From NCBI GenBank assembly GCA_964591295.1, contig CAZQAG010000009.1:1-64000 (forward strand): a DNA stretch of 64,000 bases. The letters are read 5' to 3'. Positions within the stretch are counted from its first letter, which is position 1. Every line of letters starts with the position of its first letter. The stretch is from VAXT01 sp964591295. Lineage in GTDB: Bacteria; Actinomycetota; Thermoleophilia; Gaiellales; Gaiellaceae. The position numbers and the translations under genes were made by a program. Positions 53,976-62,849 of this stretch are shown here, in pieces. The notes below the pieces were generated by a model. That model saw nothing but the letters and a program-made list of their open reading frames with translations, did no database searches and was not told the origin of the DNA.

Positions 53976-54697
53976 GCGCTCGACTGTAGCGCGGAAAGCG
54001 GCTGCGGAACCGAGATCCGGGCGTCGACGGACGCCGAGAAGTGCAGGATCGGCCGGCCGCGGAAGGGAAGTCCGGTCGGAGCCATCCGGTTCACGTCGAT
54101 GCGCGCGCTCGCCGGTTGGAGCGGCCAGCGCTCGTGCGTGACGACCGCGGTGATCAGGCGCCCGTGCCACTGGGAGAAAAGTCGGTAGCGCTCAACGAGG
54201 AAGTGTTCCAGGGAGCCGGGCTCGGCATGTACCGCGGCGCCACACGGCTCGTAGCTCGCAGCGAAGGAGGCGCTACGACGGCAGCTCAGATAATGCACGC
54301 GATCCCCGTCGGTCAGGGTGGTCATGCGCGCAAGCCGGTACGGAAGGCCATACAGCGCCCGGCCGGCCGTGACGAAGAACGGGCTCGAGGCGTCGAGGCT
54401 CAGGAACCACACGCCGGGCACGCCGTTGACGCGAACGTAGGTGCGGACGTTGAGCTCCGGGATCGGCCGGAGAGCGAGCCGGCTCAGGCCCGCCGAGGGG
54501 CGTGTGCCGACCATGCGAAAGGCGACGATCGCCGCCCATGCCTGCCCCTCGTGAAGGTCTGGCTCGACGCCGGCCGGCAGGCGTCGAGCGAGCGCCTTCG
54601 CATCGACGGTCCAGTGCGCGAAGAGGAGCTCGCTCCAGCGCTGTGCCAGGAGCCATGCCGGTTTCACCGCCGCCTGCGAGGTCTCCATGCCTACCAT
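53909..54697 (-). CDS. DUF2071 (YqjF-like) protein
   Basis: 262 residues. Acetoacetate-decarboxylase-like fold predicted for this family; AQRWSELLFAHWTVDAKALARRLPAGVEPDLHEGQAWAAIVAFRM and PELNVRTYVRVNGVPGVWFLSLDA are diagnostic. Function unknown. Divergent from a TetR regulator across a 40-bp gap, which suggests it is the regulator's target. Confidence 0.85.
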   Translation of the reverse strand: MVGMETSQAAVKPAWLLAQRWSELLFAHWTVDAKALARRLPAGVEPDLHEGQAWAAIVAFRMVGTRPSAGLSRLALRPIPELNVRTYVRVNGVPGVWFLSLDASSPFFVTAGRALYGLPYRLARMTTLTDGDRVHYLSCRRSASFAASYEPCGAAVHAEPGSLEHFLVERYRLFSQWHGRLITAVVTHERWPLQPASARIDVNRMAPTGLPFRGRPILHFSASVDARISVPQPLSALQSSAWRDYATPLPPKRSRRAEPLRA

Positions 54698-54737
54698 CCG
54701 CTCAGGTATTCTTTGATTGATCGACTGATTAAATCAT
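54698..54737. promoter_or_regulatory. AT-rich divergent promoter region, DUF2071/tetR
   Basis: 40 bp containing TTGATTGATCGACTGATTAA, with near-repeated tgatt/gatta elements and an outer tgatt...aatca inverted pair. Likely TetR operator overlapping both promoters. The tetR ATG follows without a Shine-Dalgarno. Confidence 0.45.
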
Positions 54738-55337
54738 ATGACCAAACAATCTGCCAGATCGAGTGGCGAGGCCACGAGGGAGCGAATCGTCGAGGCCGCG
54801 CTGAAAACGCTCCAGGAGAAGGGGTTCGCGGGCGCCACCTCGCGCGCGATCGCGCGGGCAGGCGACTTCAACCAGGCGCTCATCTACTACCACTTCGGAA
54901 GCGTCGACGACCTGTTGCTCGCAGCACTCGACAAGACGAGCGCCGAGCGGCTCGAGCGCTACCGGCAAGAGGTCGACAAGGCTGAGACCGCCCCGCAGCT
55001 CGCGGAGGTCGCTGCGCGCGTCTACAGGGAAGACCGCGACCGCGGGCACATGACGGTGGTCTCCCAGATGATCGCCGGCAGCGTCGCCCGACCCGAGCTG
55101 GCGCCCGAGATGCTCGCCCGCATGGAGCCCTGGATCGAGCTCTGCGAGAAGGCGCTGGCAAAAGCCTTCTCGGACCTCCCGGTCGCGCAGGTCGTGCCCT
55201 TGCAGGAGCTCGCCTACGCCCTGACCACTTTCTATCTCGGCCTCAACCTGCTCACCCATCTCGACGAGGATCGCGAACGAACCGAAGCGCTCATCGCACG
55301 GCTACAGGACTTAGCCCCGCTGCTCCGCCCGGCATAG
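54738..55337 (+). CDS. TetR/AcrR family transcriptional regulator
   Basis: 199 residues. N-terminal helix-turn-helix (TRERIVEAALKTLQEKGFAGATSRAIARAGDFNQALIYYHFGSVDDLLLAAL) and a helical ligand domain of TetR_C type. Divergent from DUF2071. Followed directly by a strong terminator. Confidence 0.9.
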   Translation: MTKQSARSSGEATRERIVEAALKTLQEKGFAGATSRAIARAGDFNQALIYYHFGSVDDLLLAALDKTSAERLERYRQEVDKAETAPQLAEVAARVYREDRDRGHMTVVSQMIAGSVARPELAPEMLARMEPWIELCEKALAKAFSDLPVAQVVPLQELAYALTTFYLGLNLLTHLDEDRERTEALIARLQDLAPLLRPA

Positions 55338-55366
55338 CGAAGGGGCCGCGCTGGGCGGCCCCTTCG
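55338..55366 (+). terminator. Hairpin terminator after tetR
   Basis: cgaaggggccgc (55338-55349) pairs perfectly with gcggccccttcg (55355-55366) around gctgg, starting right at the tetR stop codon. No clear U-tract. Positioned between convergent genes, so it can serve both. Confidence 0.7.
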
Positions 55367-55387
55367 GCTAGGAGGGAAGTAGGTTCC

Positions 55388-55913
55388 CTACGGACGCACT
55401 TGAACGTTGCCCTGCACGTCCCAGGGCCCGAATCGGGGGAGGTTCGGGCTGTTGCAGAAGGCCTCGTTGGCAGCTTCGTCGCCGATACCGATGAGACTCG
55501 ACTGGTCCGGCGGAGCGTTACTGCCCTCGCCGTTGTCGAAGACCTGGAACCACATGAAACCGCCAGGCGGGACCGTTGGATCGTTGCTGTTCCTGATCAC
55601 GCCTCCGATCTTGGCGCGGTTCCCGTCGTAGACGTTCATGCAGGTGACCTCGGCGCCGAAGTTGAAGGACTCGCCCTCCACGATCTGGTGGTATGTGAAA
55701 TGGCCCGAGACGTCGCCGTCCGCGTCCTTGCGCGCATTGAACGCGAGTGGGCTGGTTCCGAACCTCGACTTCGAAGGGGTTCGGAAGGGGAATCGTCCAG
55801 TGAACGCCGCCGTTCGCCGAGATCACGGGCGGGCTGGACTGACCGGCCGCGGCTAGCGCCGAAGCGATCACGCCGACGATCCCGACAAGCAGCAAGCCTC
55901 TGCGCACGTGCAT
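55388..55913 (-). pseudogene. Exported protein, frameshifted
   Basis: ATG 55913 follows GGGAGGACAA. Signal peptide MHVRRGLLLVGIVGVIASAL, then mature QSSPPVISANGGVHWTIP. The conserved second half (FNARKDADGDVSGHFTYHQI and NFGAEVTCMNVYDGNRAKIG) is one base out of phase. Removing one G from the run at 55787-55790 (or 55776-55779) restores a 174-residue protein. Two Cys. The calcium-free beta-rich pattern resembles post-COAP-1-like exported domains, uncertain. The frame loss may be an assembly error. Confidence 0.6.
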
Positions 55914-56005
55914 TTGTCCTCCCTTGAGGTCGTGACGCGAATGGCGGCGCCACTCGCTCTCCCACATTGGGCCAGAGGCGCTTCCAGGTCTTGAACGCGC
56001 GCTAC

Positions 56006-56803
56006 CTAGCTTGGAACGTGGGTTGCTTCTCGGTAGCGGGCCGGCGTCGTCCCGACGTAACGCTTGAAGACGCGTGTGAAATGACTCTGGTCGGCGAAGC
56101 CGGCCTCGGAGGCGATGAGTGCGACGGACGCATCGGTGCACGCGAGCTCTCGGGCCGCCCACGCCAGACGCAAACGGCGACCGTACTCGCCGACCGACAC
56201 GCCGTACCGTGCCCGGAACGTGCGCGCTAGATGCGTGGGGTGCACGTTCACGGCCTCCGCGAGCTCGGTCAGGCGGACGCAATTCCGACCTCGGAGCAGC
56301 TCCTCGGCCTCACCGAGCCAGGCGGGGTCGCGGCCTGGCTGCCTCTCGTGCCTGACCTCGCGGCTGGTCGCGGCGAGCAGCTCGAGCGCGTATCCCTCGG
56401 CTGCGAGCGGTGCGGCCGCGTCCCGCGCGCGGAGCTCCCCGGCCAGCCGCGCGGCAAGCCACGCCAGTTCCCGGCCATCGAGCTCGACGAGCTCTTCGAA
56501 CGTTGCCTTGCTCCCGGGCGTAACGATCACGACCCTGGCTCCCGCGGCGCCGAACCTTGCGCCGTGCTTGGCTCCGGCCGGCATCGTCAGCCCGCTCGGG
56601 CTGGTGAGTTGCACCGAGCTCGCCCGAAACGTCTTCTCGAGCGATCCCTCGAGCACGACGGCGAGATACGGCTGCTCGGGCTCGAACGCCTCCTGCACAT
56701 AGTTCGCCGGAAATCGGAGCTCGCAAAGGGTGAACCCGTTCACCTCCGCCGAGGTCCTGACGACACCCTCTTCCTGGTCGACAGTCGCGAAAACGGGGCT
56801 CAT
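56006..56803 (-). CDS. AraC family transcriptional regulator
   Basis: 265 residues from ATG 56803. N-terminal cupin-like sensor (EAFEPEQPYLAVVLEGSLEKTF, GLTMPAGAKHGARFG) and a C-terminal double helix-turn-helix (LTELAEAVNVHPTHLARTFRARYGVSVGEYGRRLRL ... ASEAGFADQSHFTRVFKRYVGTTPARYR). Ligand and targets unknown; the exported protein gene upstream lies on the same strand and the electron-transfer operon is divergent. Confidence 0.9.
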   Translation of the reverse strand: MSPVFATVDQEEGVVRTSAEVNGFTLCELRFPANYVQEAFEPEQPYLAVVLEGSLEKTFRASSVQLTSPSGLTMPAGAKHGARFGAAGARVVIVTPGSKATFEELVELDGRELAWLAARLAGELRARDAAAPLAAEGYALELLAATSREVRHERQPGRDPAWLGEAEELLRGRNCVRLTELAEAVNVHPTHLARTFRARYGVSVGEYGRRLRLAWAARELACTDASVALIASEAGFADQSHFTRVFKRYVGTTPARYREATHVPS

Positions 56804-56969
56804 TGAAGAGTAGGACCGGCGTACGTCCCCCTGGTTAGGGGAAAGCGGCGGCTTCGAGCTCGGCTTTGCCAAGACCTTGCACTCCTCTTTCGAGCCCTAA
56901 CCCTGAGTTGACCGAGCGCTTGCAGGTCGGTCCCTAGCCTGGGACGACACCCGATTGGAGGTGCTTTCC

Positions 56970-57347
56970 TTGAACCGCATACACGCAATGGCAGCTTCGA
57001 CGATCATCGGCCTCTCGGCCGTATTCGGCGTCGCTGCGACGACGAAGTCCACCGGCGTCGGCGAGCCAAAGCCGGCAGCAAGCAAGGTCTCCGACGCGGA
57101 AATCGCCGCTCGCCAGCGCGAGCTGAACCGTGCCCAGAAAGCGCTCCGGAAGGCGCGAGCCCAGAAGCCACCGGCCCTCCCGGCCGCCCCGGCGAGAGCC
57201 GTCTCCGCATCGCGCGCACAGGTCATCGCTCCACCCACGCGAATCGTCCGCACCGCGGCGGCCCGCTCGTTCGACGACTCGCACGACGAAGACCGGGAGG
57301 ACGACTTCGACGACGACGAGTTCGAGGACGAAGGCGACGATGACTAG
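56970..57347 (+). CDS. Small exported/membrane protein with acidic tail
   Basis: About 125 residues from TTG 56970 (GGAGGTG 7 nt upstream). N-terminal signal/TM (AMAASTIIGLSAVFGVAA), an Ala/Lys/Arg-rich helical middle and a very acidic tail, DDSHDEDREDDFDDDEFEDE. First gene of the ApbE/ferric-reductase-like operon, overlapping the next by 8 bp. The acidic tail could bind metal cations. Not recognised as a family. Confidence 0.62.
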   Translation: MNRIHAMAASTIIGLSAVFGVAATTKSTGVGEPKPAASKVSDAEIAARQRELNRAQKALRKARAQKPPALPAAPARAVSASRAQVIAPPTRIVRTAAARSFDDSHDEDREDDFDDDEFEDEGDDD

Positions 57348-57675
57348 CCCTACCGGCCGCGTCTACGCCACAGCGCTCACGTTCTTCGCGTTCTTCCTGA
57401 CCTGGGCGCTCGTGGCTGCCCATCCTTGGCCCACGAGTGCGGCCTCCACACCTGACCCGCGGCTGAAGGCCCTCGCCGCCCGCGAGAAGAAGCTGCGACG
57501 CGAGAGCATCGCCACGCAGCGGATCGTGAAGCGCCGCTGGGCGACTTACCGCGCTCAACTTGCAGACCGGAACTCCCAGCTTGCGGCCCCGGAGGCCGCC
57601 GCAGCCGCAGCTCCACCTACGCCCTCCGTTCAGATCGTTAGCCAACCGGCCGCGACGGCCACGAGCTCGTCATGA
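57340..57675 (+). CDS. Small single-pass membrane protein
   Basis: 111 residues: TM helix at about 8-27 (VYATALTFFAFFLTWALVAAHPWP), then a basic coiled-coil-like segment (LKALAAREKKLRRESIATQRIVKRRW) and a low-complexity Ala/Pro/Ser tail. ATG 57340 overlaps the previous gene; its stop overlaps apbE as ATGA. Second of two small membrane proteins heading the electron-transfer operon. Function unknown. Confidence 0.65.
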   Translation: MTSPTGRVYATALTFFAFFLTWALVAAHPWPTSAASTPDPRLKALAAREKKLRRESIATQRIVKRRWATYRAQLADRNSQLAAPEAAAAAAPPTPSVQIVSQPAATATSSS

Positions 57676-58507
57676 CCCGCAGCACTTTCAGAGCGATGGG
57701 CACGGATGTCGAGCTGATCGTCCAGTCCAGCCAAGCCGACAGCGAATTGGCAGCCTCCGAGGCCGAGTTTCACCGGCTCGAACGGCTGTTGACTCGATTC
57801 GACCCCGGCTCGGAGCTCTCGCGGCTCAACGAGAAGGGCTCTCTCGAGGCAGGCCCCGACCTGCTGAAGGTTGTCCGGCTCGCGCTCGCGGGGCGCTCCG
57901 AGACCGCAGGCCGGTTCGATCCCACCGTCCACGACGCGCTCGTCGAGGCCGGCTACGACCGAACCTTCGGCGAGCTCCCAGACGACGGCCCCGTGCCCGC
58001 TGCCGGAACCCCTGTGGCGGCGCTGTCCGAATCGACGGGAACCTGATCGAGCTCGACGTCGGTGTTCGGCTCGACCTCGGCGGCATCGGCAAGGGCTACG
58101 CCGCCGAGAGGGCCGCCACGATCCTCGCCGCCGCCGGGCCGTGCCTCGTCAACGCCGGCGGCGACATCGCCCTACGCGGAATCGCGTGGACGATCGCCGT
58201 CCAGCCGCAGCTGACCCTCGAGCTCGAGGGCGGAGGCCTGGCGACCTCGGGTCGCGACCGGCGCGCCTGGCGGCGGAGCGGCAAGGAACTTCATCACCTC
58301 ATCGACCCCGTCACGGGCGAGCCTGCCACAGGCGACCTCTTGCGCGCGACAGTCGTCGCCGGGGACGCGATCCAGGCCGAGATCTGGGCGAAAGCATTCT
58401 TCCTGGCCGGCTCCCATGCCGCCGTGGCCGAGGCCGACTTCCAGCTACTTCCGTGCGTGCTCGTCACCCGCACCGGTGAGACACGCCTCGCAGGGGGCCT
58501 CGGATGA
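57672..58507 (+). pseudogene. apbE: FAD:protein FMN transferase ApbE, frameshifted
   Basis: ApbE covalently attaches FMN to Thr/Ser of target proteins using FAD. The first half (MTRSTFRAMGTDVELIV, LLTRFDPGSELSRLNE, GRFDPTVHDALV) reads in frame to about 58012. At a C4 run (58009-58012) one base is missing, after which CGGAVRIDGNLIELD, LDLGGIGKGYAAER, LVNAGGDIALRG and HHLIDPVTGEPA continue in another frame to 58507. With one extra C the protein is 278 residues and complete. Start and stop both overlap neighbours as ATGA, arguing it was recently intact. Confidence 0.8.
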
Positions 58508-59229
58508 AGGGGGAGACTTTCTGGTTCCTCGCGCGCGCGAGCGGGTTCACCGCCTACCTGCTGATCGCCGCATCCATGGTCGCGGGGCTCGTCCTCAAGG
58601 CGCGCCCCTTCGGCGCCAAGCTCAAGGCTCCGATCGCGCTGGACGTGCACCGCTTCATCACGACGCTCGCGCTCGCCGCGATCGGCGTCCACGGGCTCGC
58701 GCTCGTCGCCGACCACACCGTCGAGATCACGTTCGGAGACCTCGTGATCCCGTTCACGGCCCCGTACGAGCCGCTGTGGACCGGGTTGGGCGTGATCGCT
58801 GCGGACCTCGCTCTGATCGTTGCCATCTCGTTTCCGCTCAAGAAGCGCATCGGCGGCCGCAACTGGCGCCGACTGCACTGGGTCACCTACTCGATCTTTG
58901 CTTTCTCCACTGCCCACGGCCTCATGGCAGGGACGGACACCGCGCAGCCGTGGGCCATGAACATCTACCTGGGGGCAGTCGGCGCGGTTGCGTTCGCCAC
59001 GGCGTTTCGTGCCTTCGCCGGCCCAGCCCGTCCCGCGGCTGCACCAGCACCAGCGCCCCCCGCACCGGCTCCTCCTCCAGCACCGGCACCCGCCGCCGCC
59101 GCCGCGCCAGCGCCGGCACCACCACCCCCGGCACCAGCACTACCGCCCGCGCCAGTTCCGCCGCCGGCGCTCATCCGCTCCAGCAGCAGTACCGCCACCC
59201 GCATCCAGCAACCCCACCGGAAGGAGTAA
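58504..59229 (+). CDS. Ferric-reductase-like diheme membrane protein
   Basis: 241 residues. Five to six TM helices (about 5-30, 48-70, 92-112, 122-142, 150-170) of the ferric reductase-like transmembrane family. Two His pairs fit b-heme ligation: His49/His63 and His125/His138. A long Pro/Ala-rich tail (about 180-225) ends the protein. ATG overlaps apbE. Expected to pass electrons across the membrane from the downstream ferredoxin/reductase. Confidence 0.82.
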   Translation: MKGETFWFLARASGFTAYLLIAASMVAGLVLKARPFGAKLKAPIALDVHRFITTLALAAIGVHGLALVADHTVEITFGDLVIPFTAPYEPLWTGLGVIAADLALIVAISFPLKKRIGGRNWRRLHWVTYSIFAFSTAHGLMAGTDTAQPWAMNIYLGAVGAVAFATAFRAFAGPARPAAAPAPAPPAPAPPPAPAPAAAAAPAPAPPPPAPALPPAPVPPPALIRSSSSTATRIQQPHRKE

Positions 59230-59232
59230 CCC

Positions 59233-59427
59233 ATGTACAAGATCCAGATCGATCAGTCGCTGTGCAGCGGCTTCGGAACCTGCGCCGAGATGGCGCCGGA
59301 GATCTTCCAGCTCGAAGGGAGCACGGCAACCGTGCGCGTCGGCGAGTCGGACGATCCCAAAGTGCTCGAAGCCGCGGCCGCCTGCCCGATGGCGGCGATC
59401 ATCGTCGCGCAACAGGACGCGGCATGA
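59233..59427 (+). CDS. [3Fe-4S]-type ferredoxin
   Basis: 64 residues. Cluster cysteines Cys11, Cys17 and Cys51 (CSGFGTC ... ACP); the position of the fourth ligand is Gly/Phe, so a [3Fe-4S] cluster is expected, as in P450-partner ferredoxins of actinobacteria. Sits 3 bp after the ferric-reductase-like gene and overlaps the reductase gene as ATGA. Confidence 0.9.
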   Translation: MYKIQIDQSLCSGFGTCAEMAPEIFQLEGSTATVRVGESDDPKVLEAAAACPMAAIIVAQQDAA

Positions 59428-60506
59428 CCACGCCGGGCACAGTCGTGATCGTGGGCGCCGGGTTGGCCGGCGCCCGGTGTGCCGAGACGTTGCGCGCCGA
59501 AGGCTACGAGGGCGAGGTCGTCCTCGTGGGCGACGAGCCGCATGCTCCGTATGAGCGCCCGGCTCTCTCGAAGGAGTTCCTGGCCGGCAAGAAAAACCTC
59601 GACGAGATGGTCTTGCGCCCGCAGTCGTTCTGGACCGACAAGCAGATCGACCTCCGGCTCGGCACCCGGGTCGTCGCGGTCGACCGCGACGCACGGACCG
59701 CCACGACCGACGACGGCGACGAGCTTCGCTGGGACGTGCTCGTCCTGGCCACGGGCGCGCGAGTGCGCCGTCTCCCCTTCCCCGCTCCGGATGGAGTTCA
59801 CGTCCTCCGCACCGCGGACGACGCGCTCGCCCTGCGAGACGAGCTCGTTCCGGGATCGCATCTCGTCACCGTCGGCGGCGGCTTCGTCGGCACCGAGGTC
59901 GCCTCAACCGCGACTCAGCTCGGTGTCGGCGTGACCATGCTCGTCGGCGGTCTGGCGCCTTTCGCACGGGCCCTCGGTCCCGAGATCGGCCGACTGCTGG
60001 CTCACCGCTACCGCCTGCATGGGGTCGACCTCCGGCTCGGTGTCGCGACTGCCGGGTTCCGGACTCGCCCTGACGGACTCACGACCGTGATCCTCTCGGA
60101 CGGACGGGAAGTCGACTGCGACACCGCACTCGTCGCCGTCGGCTGCGAGCCGGCACGCGAGCTGGCCGCCTTCGACCCGGAGCCGCCGATCTACGCCTGC
60201 GGCGACGTTGCAAGCAGCGGTGGCCACTGGACCGCGGCCGCCTCCGAGGGCATCGGCGTCGCGCGCCGGATCCTGGGCCTCGACCCGCTGCCGGAGCAGC
60301 CGCCGTTCTTCTGGTCGGACCAGTTCGGCCTGCGGCTCCAGCTCGTCGGCAAGCCCGCGGGAGCCGACCGCGTCGTGGTCGAGGGCGGTGAGGACGAGTT
60401 CGTCGCCCGATACTTCGGCGAGGACGGAGGACTGATCGCCGCGCTCGCCGCGAACCGGCCGGCCGAGGTCGGAGGCTTCAGGAAAGAGCTCGCGGAGGCT
60501 GCGTAA
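59424..60506 (+). CDS. NAD(P)H-dependent ferredoxin reductase (FAD)
   Basis: 360 residues. Two Rossmann folds: FAD site VIVGAGLAGARCAETL (about 8-23) and NAD(P)H site LVTVGGGFVGTEVASTATQLG (about 150), with ACGDVAS near 260 and a C-terminal reductase domain, as in the putidaredoxin/rubredoxin reductase family. Partner of the upstream ferredoxin. Last gene of the electron-transfer operon; the next gene is convergent, 3 bp away. Confidence 0.9.
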   Translation: MTTPGTVVIVGAGLAGARCAETLRAEGYEGEVVLVGDEPHAPYERPALSKEFLAGKKNLDEMVLRPQSFWTDKQIDLRLGTRVVAVDRDARTATTDDGDELRWDVLVLATGARVRRLPFPAPDGVHVLRTADDALALRDELVPGSHLVTVGGGFVGTEVASTATQLGVGVTMLVGGLAPFARALGPEIGRLLAHRYRLHGVDLRLGVATAGFRTRPDGLTTVILSDGREVDCDTALVAVGCEPARELAAFDPEPPIYACGDVASSGGHWTAAASEGIGVARRILGLDPLPEQPPFFWSDQFGLRLQLVGKPAGADRVVVEGGEDEFVARYFGEDGGLIAALAANRPAEVGGFRKELAEAA

Positions 60507-60509
60507 AGA

Positions 60510-61325
60510 TCAGCGTGCTCTTTCGAGAAAATCGAGCACGACCTCGGTGAACCGCTCGGGCTCCTCCAGGTGGATCATGTGCGCCACCCCGGCGAACTCG
60601 ACGACCTCTGCGCCCGGCACGGAGGCCGCGAGGTGGCGCTCCGAGAGCACGGAGTCGAGCTCGTCCACCGCGCCGATCAGCACGAGGGTCGGCACGCGGA
60701 GGCCTCCGAGGCGCTCTGCGGCCGGCGGCCTGAGCGGCTGCGGCTTGCCCTCGGGGATGCCGGACCGGTAGTTGGCGACGATCCACTCCTTGACCTGGCG
60801 ACGAACCTCGGCGTCGACGCGGTCCTGCGGCTGGCCCCAGCCGTCCACCCAGACCCTCGTTTCCAACTCGGCAAGCGCATCCCATTCCTTCGCCTCGGCC
60901 AGCCGCTCCATCTCGTCCCATGGAGGCTGCTCGAAATCCTCGGGAAGCTCGGACTCGTAGCCGCCTACGCCACCGGCGACGCTGACGAGGGCATCGACAC
61001 GGTCGGGCCGGTCGATCGTGAGGTCGAGCGCGATCACGCCGCCGCGCGACTGGCCGACGACGAACGCCGTGGATGCTCCCACGTGGTCGAGCACAGCGGC
61101 CGCGTCCCCGCGGTTCGTGAACTCCACGTCGTCCGTCTCCGTCCGGCCGAAGCCACGCGTGTCGTAACGGATCACCCGGTAGCGCTCGCCGAAGACTGGC
61201 GCTTGCCCGTCCCACATGCGCAGGCTGCCGAGCCCACCGTGGATGAGGAGCAGCGGGTGTCCGTCGCCCTCGACCTCGAAGTAGATCCGGCCGCCGTCAG
61301 CCTCTACGAATCCCGACTCGCTCAT
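60510..61325 (-). CDS. Alpha/beta hydrolase
   Basis: 271 residues from ATG 61325 (GTG 61343 also possible). LLLIHGGLGSLRMW oxyanion region, YDTRGFGRTE, nucleophile elbow GQSRGGV, Asp in IGAVDELD and His in GVAHMIHLEEPERF complete a Ser-Asp-His triad. Substrate unknown. Divergent from a cupin gene with a 40-bp gap. Confidence 0.85.
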   Translation of the reverse strand: MSESGFVEADGGRIYFEVEGDGHPLLLIHGGLGSLRMWDGQAPVFGERYRVIRYDTRGFGRTETDDVEFTNRGDAAAVLDHVGASTAFVVGQSRGGVIALDLTIDRPDRVDALVSVAGGVGGYESELPEDFEQPPWDEMERLAEAKEWDALAELETRVWVDGWGQPQDRVDAEVRRQVKEWIVANYRSGIPEGKPQPLRPPAAERLGGLRVPTLVLIGAVDELDSVLSERHLAASVPGAEVVEFAGVAHMIHLEEPERFTEVVLDFLERAR

Positions 61326-61365
61326 CGGTTTGATGCTACTCACCTCGGCGGGCTAGGGTGCCCGC

Positions 61366-61893
61366 GTGTCGGTCGAGGAAGCGAGAATCGAGCAGACAGA
61401 GGAGGGCGTAGTCGCCGCGAGCCCCGGCTGGTACGTCCTGAATCTCGCCGAGGCTCGCTGGGGGCGCAGCGACGAGGCCGGCGAGTGGACGGAGTTCGAG
61501 CCGAAGAGCGGGTTCGAGCAGTACGCAATCGGCGTCCACGTGCTCCAGCCGGGCCAGCCAAACGGGAAGTACCACTCCGAGAACGTTCAGGAGGACTTCC
61601 TCGTGCTCTCGGGCGAGTGCATCCTCGTCGTCGAAGAGCAGGAGCGGCGACTGAAAGCGTGGGACTTCTTCCACTGCGCGGCCGGGACGCACCACATTTT
61701 CGTCGGCGCGGGAGACGGGCCGTGCGCGATCCTCATGGTCGGCGTGCGCGGCGACGTGGAGCTGCACTATCCCGTGAGCGAGCTCGCCGCCCGCCACGGA
61801 GCCTCGTCGCCCGAGGAGACGGACATGCCGAGCGTGGCCTACAGCGACTGGGCGCGGGAGGAAGCACCGGTTCGCGCCACCTGGCCGCTTTGA
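61366..61893 (+). CDS. Cupin-domain protein
   Basis: 175 residues with one cupin barrel in the middle: PNGKYHSENVQEDFLVLSGECILVVEEQERRLKAWDFFHCAAGTHHIFVGAG carries His and Glu ligands of both motifs. Flanking segments are not recognised. GTG 61366. Its stop overlaps the GrpB start as TTGA, indicating coupling. Confidence 0.8.
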   Translation: MSVEEARIEQTEEGVVAASPGWYVLNLAEARWGRSDEAGEWTEFEPKSGFEQYAIGVHVLQPGQPNGKYHSENVQEDFLVLSGECILVVEEQERRLKAWDFFHCAAGTHHIFVGAGDGPCAILMVGVRGDVELHYPVSELAARHGASSPEETDMPSVAYSDWAREEAPVRATWPL

Positions 61894-62444
61894 CGTCCGA
61901 GCGCGAGGAGGAGCTCCGCGCAGTGACGATCGGCGAGCTGGAGCCTCTGACGAAGCCGGTCGAGCTCGTCGACTACGACGCGGCATGGCCCGCATTGTTC
62001 AAGCGCGAGGCTGAGCGGATCCGCGCCGCGCTCGGCGACCGCGCGCGTCTTCTCGAGCACACGGGATCGACCTCGGTGCCGGGCCTCGCGGCGAAGCCGA
62101 TCATCGACATGACTCTCGCCGTGCCCGACTCGGCGGACGAGGCGGCGTACGTCCCCGCACTCGAAGCGGCCGGCTACGTATTGCGCATCCGCGAGCCCGA
62201 CTGGTACGAGCACCGCGTCTTCAAAGGGCCGGACACGAGCGTGAACCTGCACGTCTTCTCCGAAGGCTGCCCCGAGATCGACCGCATGCTCAGCTTTCGC
62301 GATTGGCTCCGAAGCAGTTCGGCGGATCGGGAGCTGTACGAGCGCACGAAGCGGGAGCTCGCCGCGAAGGAGTGGCGCTACGTGCAGGACTACGCCGACG
62401 CGAAGACCGCCGTGGTCGAGGAGATCGTCGCGCGTGCACTCTGA
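61890..62444 (+). CDS. GrpB family (UPF0157) protein
   Basis: 184 residues from TTG 61890, or 173 from GTG 61923, which has GGAGGAG about 9 nt upstream. VELVDYDAAWPALFKREAERIRAALGDRARLLEHTGSTSVPGLAAKPIIDMTL is the GrpB signature with the nucleotidyltransferase-like GSTSVPG ... D.D pattern. VNLHVFSEGCPEIDRMLSFRDWLR follows. Biochemical role unknown. Confidence 0.88.
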   Translation: MTSEREEELRAVTIGELEPLTKPVELVDYDAAWPALFKREAERIRAALGDRARLLEHTGSTSVPGLAAKPIIDMTLAVPDSADEAAYVPALEAAGYVLRIREPDWYEHRVFKGPDTSVNLHVFSEGCPEIDRMLSFRDWLRSSSADRELYERTKRELAAKEWRYVQDYADAKTAVVEEIVARAL

Positions 62445-62474
62445 AGAACTTCTTAGCCCGGATTCATGCCCGTC

Positions 62475-62849
62475 TTACGTTGCCGTGGTCTCCTGGGCGT
62501 CACACCATCCCCGAGCGAAGGAGAACCAGTGCACCATCGAGCCGCTGAAGTTGACGTGGCTCACCGTGAGGCCCACATCGTCGGCGATGGCTCGCAACTG
62601 ATCGAGGTACGGCCCGAAGCCGTCACCCCTGCGGCGGACGTAGTCGAGGTCCTCGCTATAGCGGCGCGGTTCGGCCAGGTGCAGCTTGTGCAGGCAGGTC
62701 CCGCCCCGCATCACCAATTCAGGGCCGAGGAGCTCGTTGCTTGAAATCTCGATCATCAGCCGTGACAAGATCAGGTCCTGTTCGACTTGGTAGAGGTCGG
62801 ACCACGGCACACGCTGCTGCCATTCAGTGATGTAGGCGCACGGAATCAA
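62475..62849 (-). pseudogene. AbiEii-type nucleotidyltransferase toxin, truncated
   Basis: 124 residues, whereas type IV toxins AbiEii are about 280-300. The N-terminal lobe is present: MRGGTCLHKLHLAEPRRYSEDLDYVRR contains the GG(T/S) and DxD polymerase-beta motifs. After DVGLTVSHVNFSG the sequence diverges into an unrelated WFSFARGWCDAQETTAT and stops. Motifs III/IV and the C-terminal domain are absent here. It overlaps the antitoxin gene by 4 bp. Probably inactive. Confidence 0.78.
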
